Made by a program: the position numbers and the translations under genes. From assembly GCF_042429435.1 (NCBI RefSeq), contig NZ_JBHMAF010000188.1: a stretch of DNA of 64,000 nucleotides; one strand, given 5' to 3'. This document shows positions 24,907-33,431 of the stretch, piece after piece (positions within the stretch are counted from its first letter, which is position 1; the number at the start of each line of letters is the position of its first letter). Under the pieces are notes generated by a model. The model did no database searches. It had not been told where the DNA came from and worked only from the letters and a program-made list of their open reading frames with translations. The DNA is from Ectobacillus funiculus (GTDB taxonomy: Bacteria; Bacillota; Bacilli; Bacillales; Bacillaceae_G).

Positions 24907-25293
24907 CTAAATATGCTTCATATATTCTCGCTGTGCCAGTAAAAAATATAGAAATGCTGCCGTGCAGTATATCCCAATCACAACAAGGCTTGTTTGTAAT
25001 AAATTAATAGCCAGCATATGGCTTAATGAATACAGAGCAAACACACTATGCAGCACACCAGTAAGAATTGGAATAAAAAATACGATTCCCATTTGCCAGA
25101 TAGCAACCCGATTGATTTCCTTCCCCGTCATCCCGATGCGCAGCAACGAATGAAACTGGGAACGATCCTGTTCAATATCTGTGAACCATTTGAAATATGT
25201 CATACTGCATGACGAAAGGAAAAATAAAACACTAATGAAGCCGCCGATAAACAGCGTCAGCGCACCAGATTGCTTAACCTCTAGAAACGGCAC
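24907..25293 (-). pseudogene. C-terminal remnant of an FtsX-type ABC transporter permease
   Basis: 128 codons remain open and encode the last part of a BceB/YxdM-like permease: three membrane segments and the junction FTDIEQDRSQFHSLLRIGMTGKEI, with IVFFIPILTGVLHSVFALYSL. Full permeases of this class have about 600 or more residues plus an ATPase partner; neither is present. The frame begins in the terminator of obg, with GTG at 25293 but no ribosome site, so it probably is not translated as a protein. It occupies the position of pheB in B. subtilis. Confidence 0.75.
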
Positions 25294-25320
25294 AAAAAAA
25301 GCTGCCTACATTTGGCAGCT
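25293..25320 (-). terminator. Terminator of obg
   Basis: AGCTGCC (25300-25306) pairs with GGCAGCT (25314-25320); on the minus strand a run of seven T follows. It touches the obg stop codon. Confidence 0.88.
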
Positions 25321-26604
25321 CTACTCAATAAATTCAAACTCATATTTCATAATTCGCACGGTATCTCCATCTTTTGCTCCGCGCTCGCGCAACGCTTCAT
25401 CAATGCCCATACCGCGCATTTGACGAGAGAAACGGCGAATCGACTCATCACGGGAGAAGTCTGTCATCTTAAACAGCTTTTCCAGCTCCGCACCAGACAG
25501 TACCCAAGCACCATCACTATCGCGTGTAATCGTAAACGGCTTCTCTTCTTTTTGGAACTTGTACATCACATTTGTTGCTTCCTGCCCAATTTCTTCAAGC
25601 GGGAATTCAGGTGTTGTTTCAAGAAGATCAGCAATTGTAAATAACAAGTCACGCAATCCTTGGCGAGAAACAGCCGAAATCGGGAAAATTTTCACATCAT
25701 CCCCTACCTGCTCTTTAAAAATACGCAGGTTTTCTTCCGCTTCTGGAATGTCCATTTTATTCGCTACGATAATTTGTGGACGTTCAGTGAGTCGCAGATT
25801 GTACTCCTTCAACTCGTTATTGATCGTCACATAGTCCTCGTATGGATCGCGTCCTTCCATTCCAGACATATCAATGACGTGTACAATTACACGCGTACGC
25901 TCGATATGCCTTAAAAATTGATGTCCAAGTCCGACTCCCTCGTGTGCGCCTTCAATCAATCCCGGCAAATCAGCCATAACAAAGCTGCGACTATCCTCAG
26001 TCTCAACCACACCTAGATTCGGAACGATCGTTGTGAAATGATATGCTGCAATTTTTGGACGTGCTGCTGATACAACAGATAGCAGAGTAGACTTCCCAAC
26101 GCTTGGAAAACCGACAAGTCCTACATCAGCCAACACCTTTAATTCCAACGTCAAATTGCGCTCTTGCCCCGGCTCACCGTTTTCTGCGATTTCTGGCGCA
26201 GGATTTGCCGGTGTTGCAAAACGAGTATTGCCGCGACCGCCTCGTCCACCCTTGGCAACAACAGCCTTTTGGCCATGCGTAACCAAATCAGCGATCGTCT
26301 GACCTGTATCCTCATCCATTACCACTGTTCCCGGCGGTACCTTGACAACCATATCCTGAGCATTCTTACCATGCTGGCCTTTACTCATACCGTGCTCACC
26401 GCGCGGCGCCTTAAAATGCCTTTGATAACGGAAGTCCATCAACGTGCGTAACCCTTCATCGACGATAAATACAACGTCAGCACCCTTGCCGCCGTCACCG
26501 CCTGCTGGACCGCCCTCTGGTACATATTTCTCGCGGCGGAATGCCACCATTCCATTCCCACCATCGCCGCCTTTTACATAAATCTTGACCTGATCGACGA
26601 ACAT
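25321..26604 (-). CDS. obg: GTPase Obg
   Basis: Essential ribosome-associated GTPase linked to stress response and sporulation. 427 residues: glycine-rich Obg domain (GGDGGNGMVAFRREKYVPEGGP, 1-158), G domain with GFPSVGKSTLLS, DLPGLIEGA and NKMD, and the C-terminal OCT domain. The frame extends to 26712, but that stretch lies inside spo0B; the ATG at 26604 begins MFVDQVKIYVKGG and has a GAGTGGTGA site. It starts 14 nt after spo0B, the usual Bacillus pairing. Confidence 0.96.
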   Translation of the reverse strand: MFVDQVKIYVKGGDGGNGMVAFRREKYVPEGGPAGGDGGKGADVVFIVDEGLRTLMDFRYQRHFKAPRGEHGMSKGQHGKNAQDMVVKVPPGTVVMDEDTGQTIADLVTHGQKAVVAKGGRGGRGNTRFATPANPAPEIAENGEPGQERNLTLELKVLADVGLVGFPSVGKSTLLSVVSAARPKIAAYHFTTIVPNLGVVETEDSRSFVMADLPGLIEGAHEGVGLGHQFLRHIERTRVIVHVIDMSGMEGRDPYEDYVTINNELKEYNLRLTERPQIIVANKMDIPEAEENLRIFKEQVGDDVKIFPISAVSRQGLRDLLFTIADLLETTPEFPLEEIGQEATNVMYKFQKEEKPFTITRDSDGAWVLSGAELEKLFKMTDFSRDESIRRFSRQMRGMGIDEALRERGAKDGDTVRIMKYEFEFIE

Positions 26605-26618
26605 AATTTCACCACTCT

Positions 26619-27155
26619 TTATTTTTCTTTCAGCTGCAGCGCAACTGATCCTTCTTCGTTGTCTAATGAATATGAAACAGAAAACACACTGCTTTCCTGC
26701 TTTGCAAGCCATTGTGTCATCTTCTCTATAGAGGTTAGCTTTCCACGAAAATCAAAAAAGAAACGAATATCTTCCTCCTCCTGGTCAACCGTTACGCAAA
26801 GGTGATTTTCTTTACGCTGATCTAAGCAAGGATGCAACACAGAGAGGAATCGTTTCGTCCAAGCTGTTAGTTCTTCATCTAAATGGGATAAGGTATGTAT
26901 GTCACTTAGTATTTCGTATTCCAAGGAGCATGGTTGAGGTTCCCAGCTATAGGTAAGCAAAAGCTCGGCAAACAGAGGTGTTTTCAAATTCATCAGACGC
27001 GCTTCCTGCTGCGATTCACCTACGAATTCTTCGATAAGCTCATGCACGCGCTCTGTACTACCAAGTGAAAGATGCGCTTTGACCAGCTGCAATCGATTCA
27101 GCCAATCGTGACGCGAATGTCGCAAAGCATCTAGAACCGTCCACTTTTTATCCAT
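26619..27155 (-). CDS. spo0B: Sporulation initiation phosphotransferase Spo0B
   Basis: Passes phosphate from Spo0F to Spo0A in the sporulation phosphorelay. 178 residues: N-terminal helical hairpin with the phospho-accepting His in LRHSRHDWLNRLQLVKAHL, then a degenerate kinase-like C-terminal domain. GAGGGG precedes the ATG at 27155. It lies between rpmA and obg, with a terminator separating it from rpmA, so it may have its own weak promoter or depend on readthrough. Confidence 0.92.
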   Translation of the reverse strand: MDKKWTVLDALRHSRHDWLNRLQLVKAHLSLGSTERVHELIEEFVGESQQEARLMNLKTPLFAELLLTYSWEPQPCSLEYEILSDIHTLSHLDEELTAWTKRFLSVLHPCLDQRKENHLCVTVDQEEEDIRFFFDFRGKLTSIEKMTQWLAKQESSVFSVSYSLDNEEGSVALQLKEK

Positions 27156-27180
27156 CGGTTTACCCCTCTTTAATATAGAA

Positions 27181-27210
27181 AAACTCTAACCTGCACTCAG
27201 GTTAGAGTTT
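27181..27210. terminator. Terminator of the rplU-prp-rpmA operon
   Basis: Perfect 13-bp stem AAACTCTAACCTG (27181-27193) / CAGGTTAGAGTTT (27198-27210) with a 4-nt loop, followed on the minus strand by TTTCTA. Confidence 0.9.
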
Positions 27211-27222
27211 TCCGTGAGTTTA

Positions 27223-27513
27223 TTATGCTTCTTGAGCAACAGGATATACGCTCACTTGTTTGCGGTCACGGCCAAGACGCTCGAAGCGTACAACGCCGTC
27301 AACCTTCGCGAATAGAGTGTCGTCGCCGCCGCGGCCAACGTTTACACCTGGATAAATCTTAGTACCGCGTTGACGGTAAAGGATAGATCCGCCTGTTACC
27401 AACTGACCGTCTGCACGCTTAGCGCCAAGACGCTTAGAGATGGAGTCACGACCGTTCTTTGTGCTACCTACACCCTTCTTAGATGCGAAAAACTGAAGAT
27501 CTAATCTTAACAT
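27223..27513 (-). CDS. rpmA: 50S ribosomal protein L27
   Basis: 96 residues. The N-terminus begins MLRLDLQFFASKKG: the segment up to FFA is the Firmicutes extension removed by the protease Prp, so that L27 can reach the peptidyl-transferase centre. The body shows STKNGRDSISKRLGAKRADGQ and GSILYRQRGTKIYPG. It follows prp by 3 nt, and prp follows rplU by 3 nt, so protease and substrate are coexpressed. Confidence 0.97.
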   Translation of the reverse strand: MLRLDLQFFASKKGVGSTKNGRDSISKRLGAKRADGQLVTGGSILYRQRGTKIYPGVNVGRGGDDTLFAKVDGVVRFERLGRDRKQVSVYPVAQEA

Positions 27514-27516
27514 GAT

Positions 27517-27861
27517 TTACACCTCCTGCTTGATTTCTTTTATGCGAATATATTTGCCATAGTCCATTTCGATTGTTTGTAAAGAAACGAGCATCCCTTC
27601 TAAAAGAAGCTGTGCCTTCTCAAATGAATTGTTCTCCAAATCACTTGGGAGCTCATACTTCAGAAAGCCGCCGTCCTTTCCAAGCTCGATGGTTGCCACT
27701 ATACCCGTGAGCGCCTCTACTGCGTTAATCGCACCGAACACGACAGCTGAAGCGCCGGCACAAACAAGATCTTGTCCATGCGGTGCATAATTGGCATGTC
27801 CCTTCATCATAAATGAGCCAATGGCATTTGTTTTCTCGCGATGTATCGTAACCTGTATCAT
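27517..27861 (-). CDS. prp: Ribosomal-processing cysteine protease Prp
   Basis: 114 residues. Contains GHANYAPHGQDLVCAGASA, holding the catalytic His and Cys of the Prp family (YsxB in B. subtilis). It cleaves the N-terminal extension of L27. Located between rplU and rpmA, 3 nt from each. Recognition is firm from the motif and position. Confidence 0.92.
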   Translation of the reverse strand: MIQVTIHREKTNAIGSFMMKGHANYAPHGQDLVCAGASAVVFGAINAVEALTGIVATIELGKDGGFLKYELPSDLENNSFEKAQLLLEGMLVSLQTIEMDYGKYIRIKEIKQEV

Positions 27862-27864
27862 ACC

Positions 27865-28173
27865 TTACGCGTTGATTTTTTCAATCACTAGCTTTGTGTA
27901 TGGTTGACGATGACCTTGCTTTTTGCGTTGGTTCTTTTTCGCTTTATATTTGAAAACGATAATTTTTTTCGCGCGGCCTTCTTTCTCAACCTTCGCTGTT
28001 ACAGTTGCGCCAGCTACTACTGGGCTGCCAACCTTCACGTTTTCACCACCAACAAAAAGAACTTTGTCGAAAGTAACTGTTTCACCAGCTTCAACGCCAA
28101 GCTTTTCTACGTAGATTGCTTGACCTTCTTCAACCTTGATTTGTTTTCCACCTGTTTCGATGATTGCGTACAT
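27865..28173 (-). CDS. rplU: 50S ribosomal protein L21
   Basis: 102 residues, standard size, with MYAIIETGGKQIKVEEGQ at the start and the basic FKYKAKKNQRKKQGHRQ near the C-terminus. First gene of rplU-prp-rpmA. GAGGAGGTG precedes the ATG. A structured leader and a promoter lie upstream (28174-28322). Confidence 0.97.
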   Translation of the reverse strand: MYAIIETGGKQIKVEEGQAIYVEKLGVEAGETVTFDKVLFVGGENVKVGSPVVAGATVTAKVEKEGRAKKIIVFKYKAKKNQRKKQGHRQPYTKLVIEKINA

Positions 28174-28286
28174 AATTGCACCTCCTCATAAGTATACTCA
28201 GACTCGCCGCCATCGGTAGACATCTGTCTTTGAAAACCTAATGCGTGCGGTTGTAGCATATAGCCATAGGTGCTATAAACTATAAC
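28174..28286 (-). ncRNA. L21 leader RNA of rplU
   Basis: About 110 nt between the presumed start site and rplU. The transcript contains ACCGCACGCATTAGG, TCAAAGACAGATGTCTACCG and a GGCGGCGAG stretch near the ribosome site, similar to the Firmicutes L21 leader that allows ribosomal-protein feedback. Assigned by position and memory of the motif; a covariance search is needed to confirm. Confidence 0.6.
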
Positions 28287-28292
28287 AAAAGA

Positions 28293-28322
28293 ATCCTACC
28301 ATAGATAGAAGTACTCTGTCAA
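28293..28322 (-). promoter_or_regulatory. SigA promoter of rplU
   Basis: TTGACA (28322-28317) and TAGGAT (28298-28293) with an 18-nt spacer, reading toward rplU. It starts 10 nt after the rng stop, so the ribosomal operon restarts transcription immediately behind rng. Confidence 0.7.
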
Positions 28323-28331
28323 CAATGGATT

Positions 28332-29732
28332 TTACAACCTTCGCTGCATAATCTCTTGTCTTGTTCCCATATGACGAATATGGTACGCAGACGATGCACT
28401 GTCTATAAAATATACCTCTACCGTCAAGGCCTCCTGCAGCCGACTGTCTCGGAAGATTGCCTGCACCTCTGGGCTGCACTCGACAAGGACCGCTTCGTAA
28501 TCCGTCCCCTTGTAGGCAAGCAGCTCACGCTGTAAATGATACGCCTCCGTTTCAGAAGAAGAAACAAAGCCGCGACCATTACAACTTCCACATGAAGACT
28601 CAAGCATATCACGCAGCGACTTTCTCTTCCGCTTTCTTGTTACCTCTAAAATGCCAAGTGCGGTGAATCCGAACACCCTTGTTGGCGTATGATCTCGCTT
28701 TAAAGCAGATATCAATAGATTGCGCACCGTTTCTTTATCATGATCATTCTTCATATTAATAAAATCAATTAAAATCATGCCGCCAATATCACGAAGCCGC
28801 AACTGCCTTGCAATTTCTATAGCAGCCGCCTCATTCGTTTTTCTCACCGTATCCTGCAGCGTTTGCTTACCTGTAAATTTTCCTGTATTTACATCAATAA
28901 CTGTCATCGTTTCTGTTTGCTCAATTAGGAGATATGAACCATTTTCAAGCCACACAATTTTTTTTAATGCCTTCTCGATTTCATGCTCGACGCCGTAGGA
29001 GTGGAATATGTTTTCTTTTTCGGTATACAAAGTAACGCGTTCCTTACTGACTCTTTCAGCGAGCTCACGTACGCTCAAGCGGTCATCAACAATGATATGG
29101 GAAACGGTTTCTGTTGGAATCTCCCGGAACAGACGGGCAAACAACGATTGTGAGGAGTAGAGAAGAAATGGTACCTTCTCTTGACTCCTTTCCTGAAGCT
29201 CCTCAGCTGTGCGACGAAGCTCCTCCATCTCAGCTTGCACATGTGCAATAGGAGCCGTTTCGCAGGCGGAACGAAACACAAAGCCTCCCTGTTTTCCGAG
29301 CTGCAGTAATTCATTTCGCTTTCCTTCGTTTCGAATTTTTTTGGATACCGCAGAATATGAGTCAGATGGGATATAAACAACATATTTTCCTGGGAACTCT
29401 ATCTTAGTTGTAACCTTCGGACCCTTTGTATCCATAGCTTCCTTCACAACCTGCACAATAATTTGCTGCCCTTGATGCACTAGCTGGCTGATGGATGCCC
29501 CCTCTGTAAAGGATAGAAGATCCTCGCGGCGGAGATATGCGTGCTTTTCCATTCCAATATCCACAAACGCAGCCTGCATGCCCGGCAATACATTGACAAC
29601 ACGCCCCCGATAGATATTCCCGACAATCTCTTCCTTGTTAGGGCGATGTAAAAAAAGCTCTGCCAGCTTGCCGTCCTCCTCTACCGCAATACGTTTTTCT
29701 TCTCCAAGCAGATTCATATATAGCGTTCTCAC
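28332..29732 (-). CDS. rng: Ribonuclease E/G family protein (RNase G)
   Basis: 466 residues. N-terminal S1-like part (about 35-105, GNIYRGRVVNVLPGMQAAFVDI), catalytic core with metal Asp residues in VIDVNTGKFTG and GGMILIDFINM, and the zinc-link SCGSCNGRG near 385. It endonucleolytically cuts RNA. B. subtilis lacks this family and relies on RNases Y and J; some Bacillus keep a copy. Start GTG at 29732 with AGAGG upstream. It sits between spoIVFB and rplU. Confidence 0.93.
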   Translation of the reverse strand: MRTLYMNLLGEEKRIAVEEDGKLAELFLHRPNKEEIVGNIYRGRVVNVLPGMQAAFVDIGMEKHAYLRREDLLSFTEGASISQLVHQGQQIIVQVVKEAMDTKGPKVTTKIEFPGKYVVYIPSDSYSAVSKKIRNEGKRNELLQLGKQGGFVFRSACETAPIAHVQAEMEELRRTAEELQERSQEKVPFLLYSSQSLFARLFREIPTETVSHIIVDDRLSVRELAERVSKERVTLYTEKENIFHSYGVEHEIEKALKKIVWLENGSYLLIEQTETMTVIDVNTGKFTGKQTLQDTVRKTNEAAAIEIARQLRLRDIGGMILIDFINMKNDHDKETVRNLLISALKRDHTPTRVFGFTALGILEVTRKRKRKSLRDMLESSCGSCNGRGFVSSSETEAYHLQRELLAYKGTDYEAVLVECSPEVQAIFRDSRLQEALTVEVYFIDSASSAYHIRHMGTRQEIMQRRL

Positions 29733-29815
29733 TTTTTTACCTCTTTTCTTCTTGTCTAGCGGATGTGAACGGACTGTATCCGCTTTTCCTTTTACACTTT
29801 AAAAGTATACATTTT

Positions 29816-29990
29816 GCCCAAGGGCAGGGCTCACCAATCGGCGAGTTTTCTTTACACTGTAAGAAAATATAAATTTCTAGCTGGAAGATAATTCGACGTA
29901 GCGAGAAATTTTAGGAATACAGTATAAGAGCAACTACTCCTCTGTCTTCGCCCAAGGGCAGGGCTCGCCAATCGGCGAGTTTTCTTTACC
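29816..29990 (-). repeat. Dispersed hairpin repeat, reversed copy with module A at both ends
   Basis: Reading plus-strand: GGGCAGGGCTCACC-AATC-GGCGAG then TTTTCTTT, a full module B in reverse complement, then a second module A with CTCGCC-AATC-GGCGAG. One of two copies in reversed orientation. It lies between spoIVFB and rng. Confidence 0.92.
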
Positions 29991-29993
29991 ATA

Positions 29994-30025
29994 CAAAAAG
30001 GCTAGTGTCTGCGTCAACACTAGCT
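29994..30025 (-). terminator. Terminator overlapping the spoIVFB stop
   Basis: GCTAGTGT (30001-30008) / ACACTAGC (30017-30024) with an 8-nt loop; on the minus strand followed by CTTTTTGT. The spoIVFB stop is inside the stem. Confidence 0.85.
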
Positions 30026-30880
30026 AATAAGTTCTCCTATTGAGGAGCTGATTCGCTTTTCTGTGAAATATGCGTATAGCAGCTCATTTTCGTCTAACGT
30101 ATATTGCTGCCGTTCCTTCCCTTTAATAACAACCGAATGCTTATATCCCCGGCGGAATTGCATGAATACGGTATAAAGCGGGTCATTTGCATTAGCGTTA
30201 ATGAGCGTGAGCTTTTCAATATCCCGTTTTTTCCCATAGTAACGCTCTAATAAAAAACGAACGAAGATATATTGCCGTTGCTTCCATTCTAAGTATAAGG
30301 ACACGGCTAAAAAAATGACAACAATCCACATCGTTACATTAGAAGCATTCCAAAGGAGAGCGGCAACTGTTAGACCTAGGAAACAAGCTCCAGACGTAAG
30401 AAGCGTTAAGCGATGTGCCTGCAAAAATGGAACGAAGGCCGAGTAAATATTTAATACAAGCTTTCCACCATCAAGCGGCCAAATTGGGAGAAGATTAAAA
30501 AAGAAAATGGTCATATTATTCCACATAAAAAAAGAGTAGGATGCTTCTGAAATCCAACCTCCAGTGTATAAACCATAAACCGCCAAGCCCATCCAAATAT
30601 GCTGAAGAGGCCCCGCTAACACAACAATGCATTCTTCCTTTAAAGGCTTGTTGCCGTGCTCCTCAAGCTCTGCCACTCCACCGAACGGCAACAGCTGAAT
30701 TCTTTTAATCCGCCAGCGGAAATGAGCAGCTGCTAGACCATGTCCTAGCTCATGCACTAATACAATTCCAAATAACACAAGCAGCTCCTTAAAATGAGCA
30801 GTCAATACTCCAATTGCTATCAAAGCCCAAAACAATGGATGAATCGTCACCTTTGTGAATGTCTCTATATATCTATTCAA
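30020..30880 (-). CDS. spoIVFB: Intramembrane metalloprotease SpoIVFB
   Basis: Site-2-protease family (M50) that cuts pro-SigK in the outer forespore membrane. 286 residues, several membrane segments, zinc motif HELGH in VLVHELGHGLAAAHF at about 43, a second site NLLPIWPLDGGKL (about 133-145), and a C-terminal CBS-like region. TTG start at 30880 with AGGTGA 5-6 nt upstream, overlapping the spoIVFA stop by 8 nt, so the two are translated together. Confidence 0.93.
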   Translation of the reverse strand: MNRYIETFTKVTIHPLFWALIAIGVLTAHFKELLVLFGIVLVHELGHGLAAAHFRWRIKRIQLLPFGGVAELEEHGNKPLKEECIVVLAGPLQHIWMGLAVYGLYTGGWISEASYSFFMWNNMTIFFFNLLPIWPLDGGKLVLNIYSAFVPFLQAHRLTLLTSGACFLGLTVAALLWNASNVTMWIVVIFLAVSLYLEWKQRQYIFVRFLLERYYGKKRDIEKLTLINANANDPLYTVFMQFRRGYKHSVVIKGKERQQYTLDENELLYAYFTEKRISSSIGELIS

Positions 30881-31679
30881 ATGATATCACCTGAATCGGA
30901 TCAATAAATTGGTTCTCCTTCTTCAAAGCAAAATAAAAGGTACCTGATTTTCCGTCTTCACTGTTTGCGACCACACCGATTTTTTGCTTTTGTTTTACAT
31001 AATCATACAGTGCGACTGTTGCTTCTGATAAATTGCCGTACCATGATTCTGTTCCGTCAGCATGCTGAATGATAATTGTATTTCCGAGTCCTTCTTTCTT
31101 CCCCACAAATACAGCCACCCCTTCATTCATAGCATCTACCGGGGCATTAATGTTTGTTTGTACAAACACGCCTTGCCCGTTCGCTTTAAAGCTTTGCAGC
31201 ACCTTTCCAGACGCAGGCACAGCATAGTTCTTCTCCTTCTGCGTTGATTGCGTCTGAGAAGTTGGCAGCAAAGTAAGCGGCTTGCCAAATTGCTGCTCAT
31301 ACCAATTAGAAACGGTAGCAAATTGAAATTCCTCCTGCATGGCCTTTTGGACAACTGTACGAGCCTGTTCTAAAGACGGATTATTACTTTTAAACACAAT
31401 ACCTGTCCCTAGCACAAGAGCAACGGAACAGAGCAGCTGCATGAGAAACACTTCCTTTCGAAATAACGAACGTGTCTCCTCCTTTGGTTCCTCAAACACA
31501 ACATGCCCAAACTCATCTCCAAACTCATCTCCAAACTCTGCTTCCCCTTCACCTAGTTCTGGAAACAGTTCTTCTACTTGTTCAAAGGGTGCATAACGCT
31601 GCTGCTCCACATGTCGCTGTTGTTCCGCTTTTCGCTTAGCAATTCTCTTACGAATGTCTTCAATTTTCCTTTTCCGCAT
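30873..31679 (-). CDS. spoIVFA: SpoIVFB inhibitor SpoIVFA
   Basis: Scaffold that holds SpoIVFB inactive until the forespore signal. 268 residues: a basic/acidic N-terminus MRKRKIEDIRKRIAKRKAEQ, one membrane segment at about 80-100 (LLCSVALVLGTGIVF), then a degenerate M23 peptidase-like domain. The frame continues to 31751, but that extension overlaps the SigE-type promoter; GGAAGGGG precedes the ATG at 31679. Pairs with spoIVFB; BofC, encoded at 12.1 kb, acts on the same complex. Confidence 0.9.
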   Translation of the reverse strand: MRKRKIEDIRKRIAKRKAEQQRHVEQQRYAPFEQVEELFPELGEGEAEFGDEFGDEFGHVVFEEPKEETRSLFRKEVFLMQLLCSVALVLGTGIVFKSNNPSLEQARTVVQKAMQEEFQFATVSNWYEQQFGKPLTLLPTSQTQSTQKEKNYAVPASGKVLQSFKANGQGVFVQTNINAPVDAMNEGVAVFVGKKEGLGNTIIIQHADGTESWYGNLSEATVALYDYVKQKQKIGVVANSEDGKSGTFYFALKKENQFIDPIQVISFE

Positions 31680-31712
31680 GCTGTCCCCTTCCTCATTTAC
31701 ATAGTTTGTACA

Positions 31713-31741
31713 TATGTATGAGTTGTCCAGAGGAGATATTC
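31713..31741 (-). promoter_or_regulatory. SigE promoter of spoIVFA-spoIVFB
   Basis: GAATATC (31741-31735), 14-nt spacer, CATACATA (31720-31713). This fits the SigE pattern KMATATT-N14-CATACAHT at 13 of 15 positions and matches the known SigE control of the B. subtilis operon. Confidence 0.7.
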
Positions 31742-31764
31742 GTCTCAGCATAGACGTTTTTTAC

Positions 31765-31862
31765 AGCGAACATGTCCTAGTTGCACTTATACTGTATTCC
31801 TAAAATTTCTGACTACGTTGAATTCACTTCCAACTGGAAATTTATACTTATTTAAAGTATAA
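31765..31862 (+). repeat. Partial dispersed repeat (module B)
   Basis: From TAGTTGCACTTATACTG through AAATTTCTGACTACGTTGAATTC to GGAAATTTATACTT. The module A hairpin is absent. It lies between minD and the spoIVFA promoter. Confidence 0.85.
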
Positions 31863-31865
31863 AAG

Positions 31866-31896
31866 AAAAACACCCCGCGCTTGTCCGCGAGATGTT
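31866..31896 (-). terminator. Terminator of minC-minD
   Basis: The transcript stem ACATCTCGCG / GCGCGGGGTGT uses G-U pairs, loop about 5 nt, then TTTTTCTTTT on the minus strand, adjacent to the minD stop. Confidence 0.7.
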
Positions 31897-32696
31897 TAGC
31901 GAATACCAAAAAATTTCTTCACTTTTGTTAAAACTGTCCCTTTTTCTTGCTCCAATGATTGAAGAGGGACAGACTCTCCAAGCAATCTGCGAGCAATATT
32001 GCGATATGCTATAGAAGCTTTGCCATTCGGAATAAGAGCTACTGGTTCTCCCTTATTTGTAGCCTTGATAACTTCTTCATCGTCCTCAACGATCCCAATT
32101 AACTCAATAGAAAGGGTTCGCACAATTTCATCTACATCGAGCATCTCTTGATTTTTCAGCATATGACTGCGAACGCGGTTAATAATAAGCTTAGGAGGCT
32201 CAATTTCTTCATTTTTTTCTAACAGTCCGATGATACGGTCTGCATCGCGCATAGAAGAAACCTCAGGTGTTGTGACAACGATCGCCTTGTCAGCTCCTGC
32301 AACAGCATTTTTAAAGCCTTGCTCAATTCCGGCTGGACAGTCGATTAATACGTAATCAAAATCTTGGCGGAGCTGACGAATAATATCAATCATCTGCTCT
32401 GGTGTGACCGCTGACTTATCGCTCGTTTGGGCAGCAGGCAACAAGTATAATTCTTCAAATCGTTTGTCCTTAATCAAAGCCTGCGGCAAACGGCAGCGGC
32501 CTTCCACTACGTCTACAAGGTCAAACACAATACGGTTTTCTAGTCCCATCACGACATCCAAGTTGCGGAGTCCGATGTCCGTATCGACAAGGCAGACCTT
32601 TTTGCCGGATAAAGCGAGGGCTGTTCCAAGATTTGCAGAGCTCGTTGTTTTCCCGACTCCGCCTTTTCCAGATGTAATAACAATTGCCTCTCCCAC
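31896..32696 (-). CDS. minD: Septum site-determining ATPase MinD
   Basis: Membrane-bound ATPase that recruits MinC to block division near poles. 266 residues with the deviant Walker A GKGGVGKTTSSANLG at about 10, Walker B YVLIDCPAG, and a C-terminal amphipathic membrane helix (VLTKVKKFFGIR). GTG start at 32696, 2 nt after the minC stop. Terminal gene of the mreB-mreC-mreD-minC-minD cluster. Confidence 0.96.
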   Translation of the reverse strand: MGEAIVITSGKGGVGKTTSSANLGTALALSGKKVCLVDTDIGLRNLDVVMGLENRIVFDLVDVVEGRCRLPQALIKDKRFEELYLLPAAQTSDKSAVTPEQMIDIIRQLRQDFDYVLIDCPAGIEQGFKNAVAGADKAIVVTTPEVSSMRDADRIIGLLEKNEEIEPPKLIINRVRSHMLKNQEMLDVDEIVRTLSIELIGIVEDDEEVIKATNKGEPVALIPNGKASIAYRNIARRLLGESVPLQSLEQEKGTVLTKVKKFFGIR

Positions 32697-32698
32697 AG

Positions 32699-33382
32699 CT
32701 ATATGATTCCCCTTTCTAACCTTGTTAAATTAGGTCTGAGGTGAGTAAGAATTTGAATGCGGTCGACCATAATTTGGTTGTTTTGGTTAACATATGCGCA
32801 TTCCATTTCGTTCTCTTTCCCTTTATAATCGGGGGTTCGATTCGTCACATCACTAATTCGGAGCTGTAACGGATTCATGATTGACGCTGCGATAACAGCT
32901 TGCTTATCACCGGAATATCCAGCATGGGCAATACCTCGTAAAGCCCCGATAATAAAGATATTACCGCCAGCAATGACGGTTCCTCCCGGATTCACATCCC
33001 CGATTAATAGTAAGTCCCCTTTTACATGAAGAACTTGACCGGAGCGAATAATTCTCGTAACAGATGCAATCTCTGTCTCCCGTTTCCATTCTAATGCCTG
33101 TTCCTTTGTGACTACGTTACTTTCCACTTCGTTGACTACAAGATTCTTTTTATTTCGAACAAGAGTACGCAGAGCTTCCTCCTGCTTTCCTGTCAAATAG
33201 CGGTTGCCCACCTTTACATGCACTTCAATCAGTGAGCGTTCACCGCTATCATATAATGCTGTAGACAACCGCTCCTCAAGCTCTTGTAATAACTCGTCAA
33301 AAGAACAGGTATCATCAAGATGTAACGTTAAACCGTCCTTTGTTCCTTTAATTGTTACATATGGTTGCTTTCGTTCCTTCAC
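32699..33382 (-). CDS. minC: Septum site-determining protein MinC
   Basis: Inhibits FtsZ assembly with MinD. 227 residues: N-terminal domain (about 1-100) and the C-terminal beta-helix (RSGQVLHVKGDLLLIGDVNPGGTVIAGG, then GNIFIIGALRG) that binds MinD. Start GTG at 33382. It follows mreD by about 50 bp, as in B. subtilis. Confidence 0.94.
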   Translation of the reverse strand: MKERKQPYVTIKGTKDGLTLHLDDTCSFDELLQELEERLSTALYDSGERSLIEVHVKVGNRYLTGKQEEALRTLVRNKKNLVVNEVESNVVTKEQALEWKRETEIASVTRIIRSGQVLHVKGDLLLIGDVNPGGTVIAGGNIFIIGALRGIAHAGYSGDKQAVIAASIMNPLQLRISDVTNRTPDYKGKENEMECAYVNQNNQIMVDRIQILTHLRPNLTRLERGII

Positions 33383-33431
33383 TAACGCTCACCCCACCGA
33401 TTCATTTCGACACAAAGTCAGAAAATCCTTT

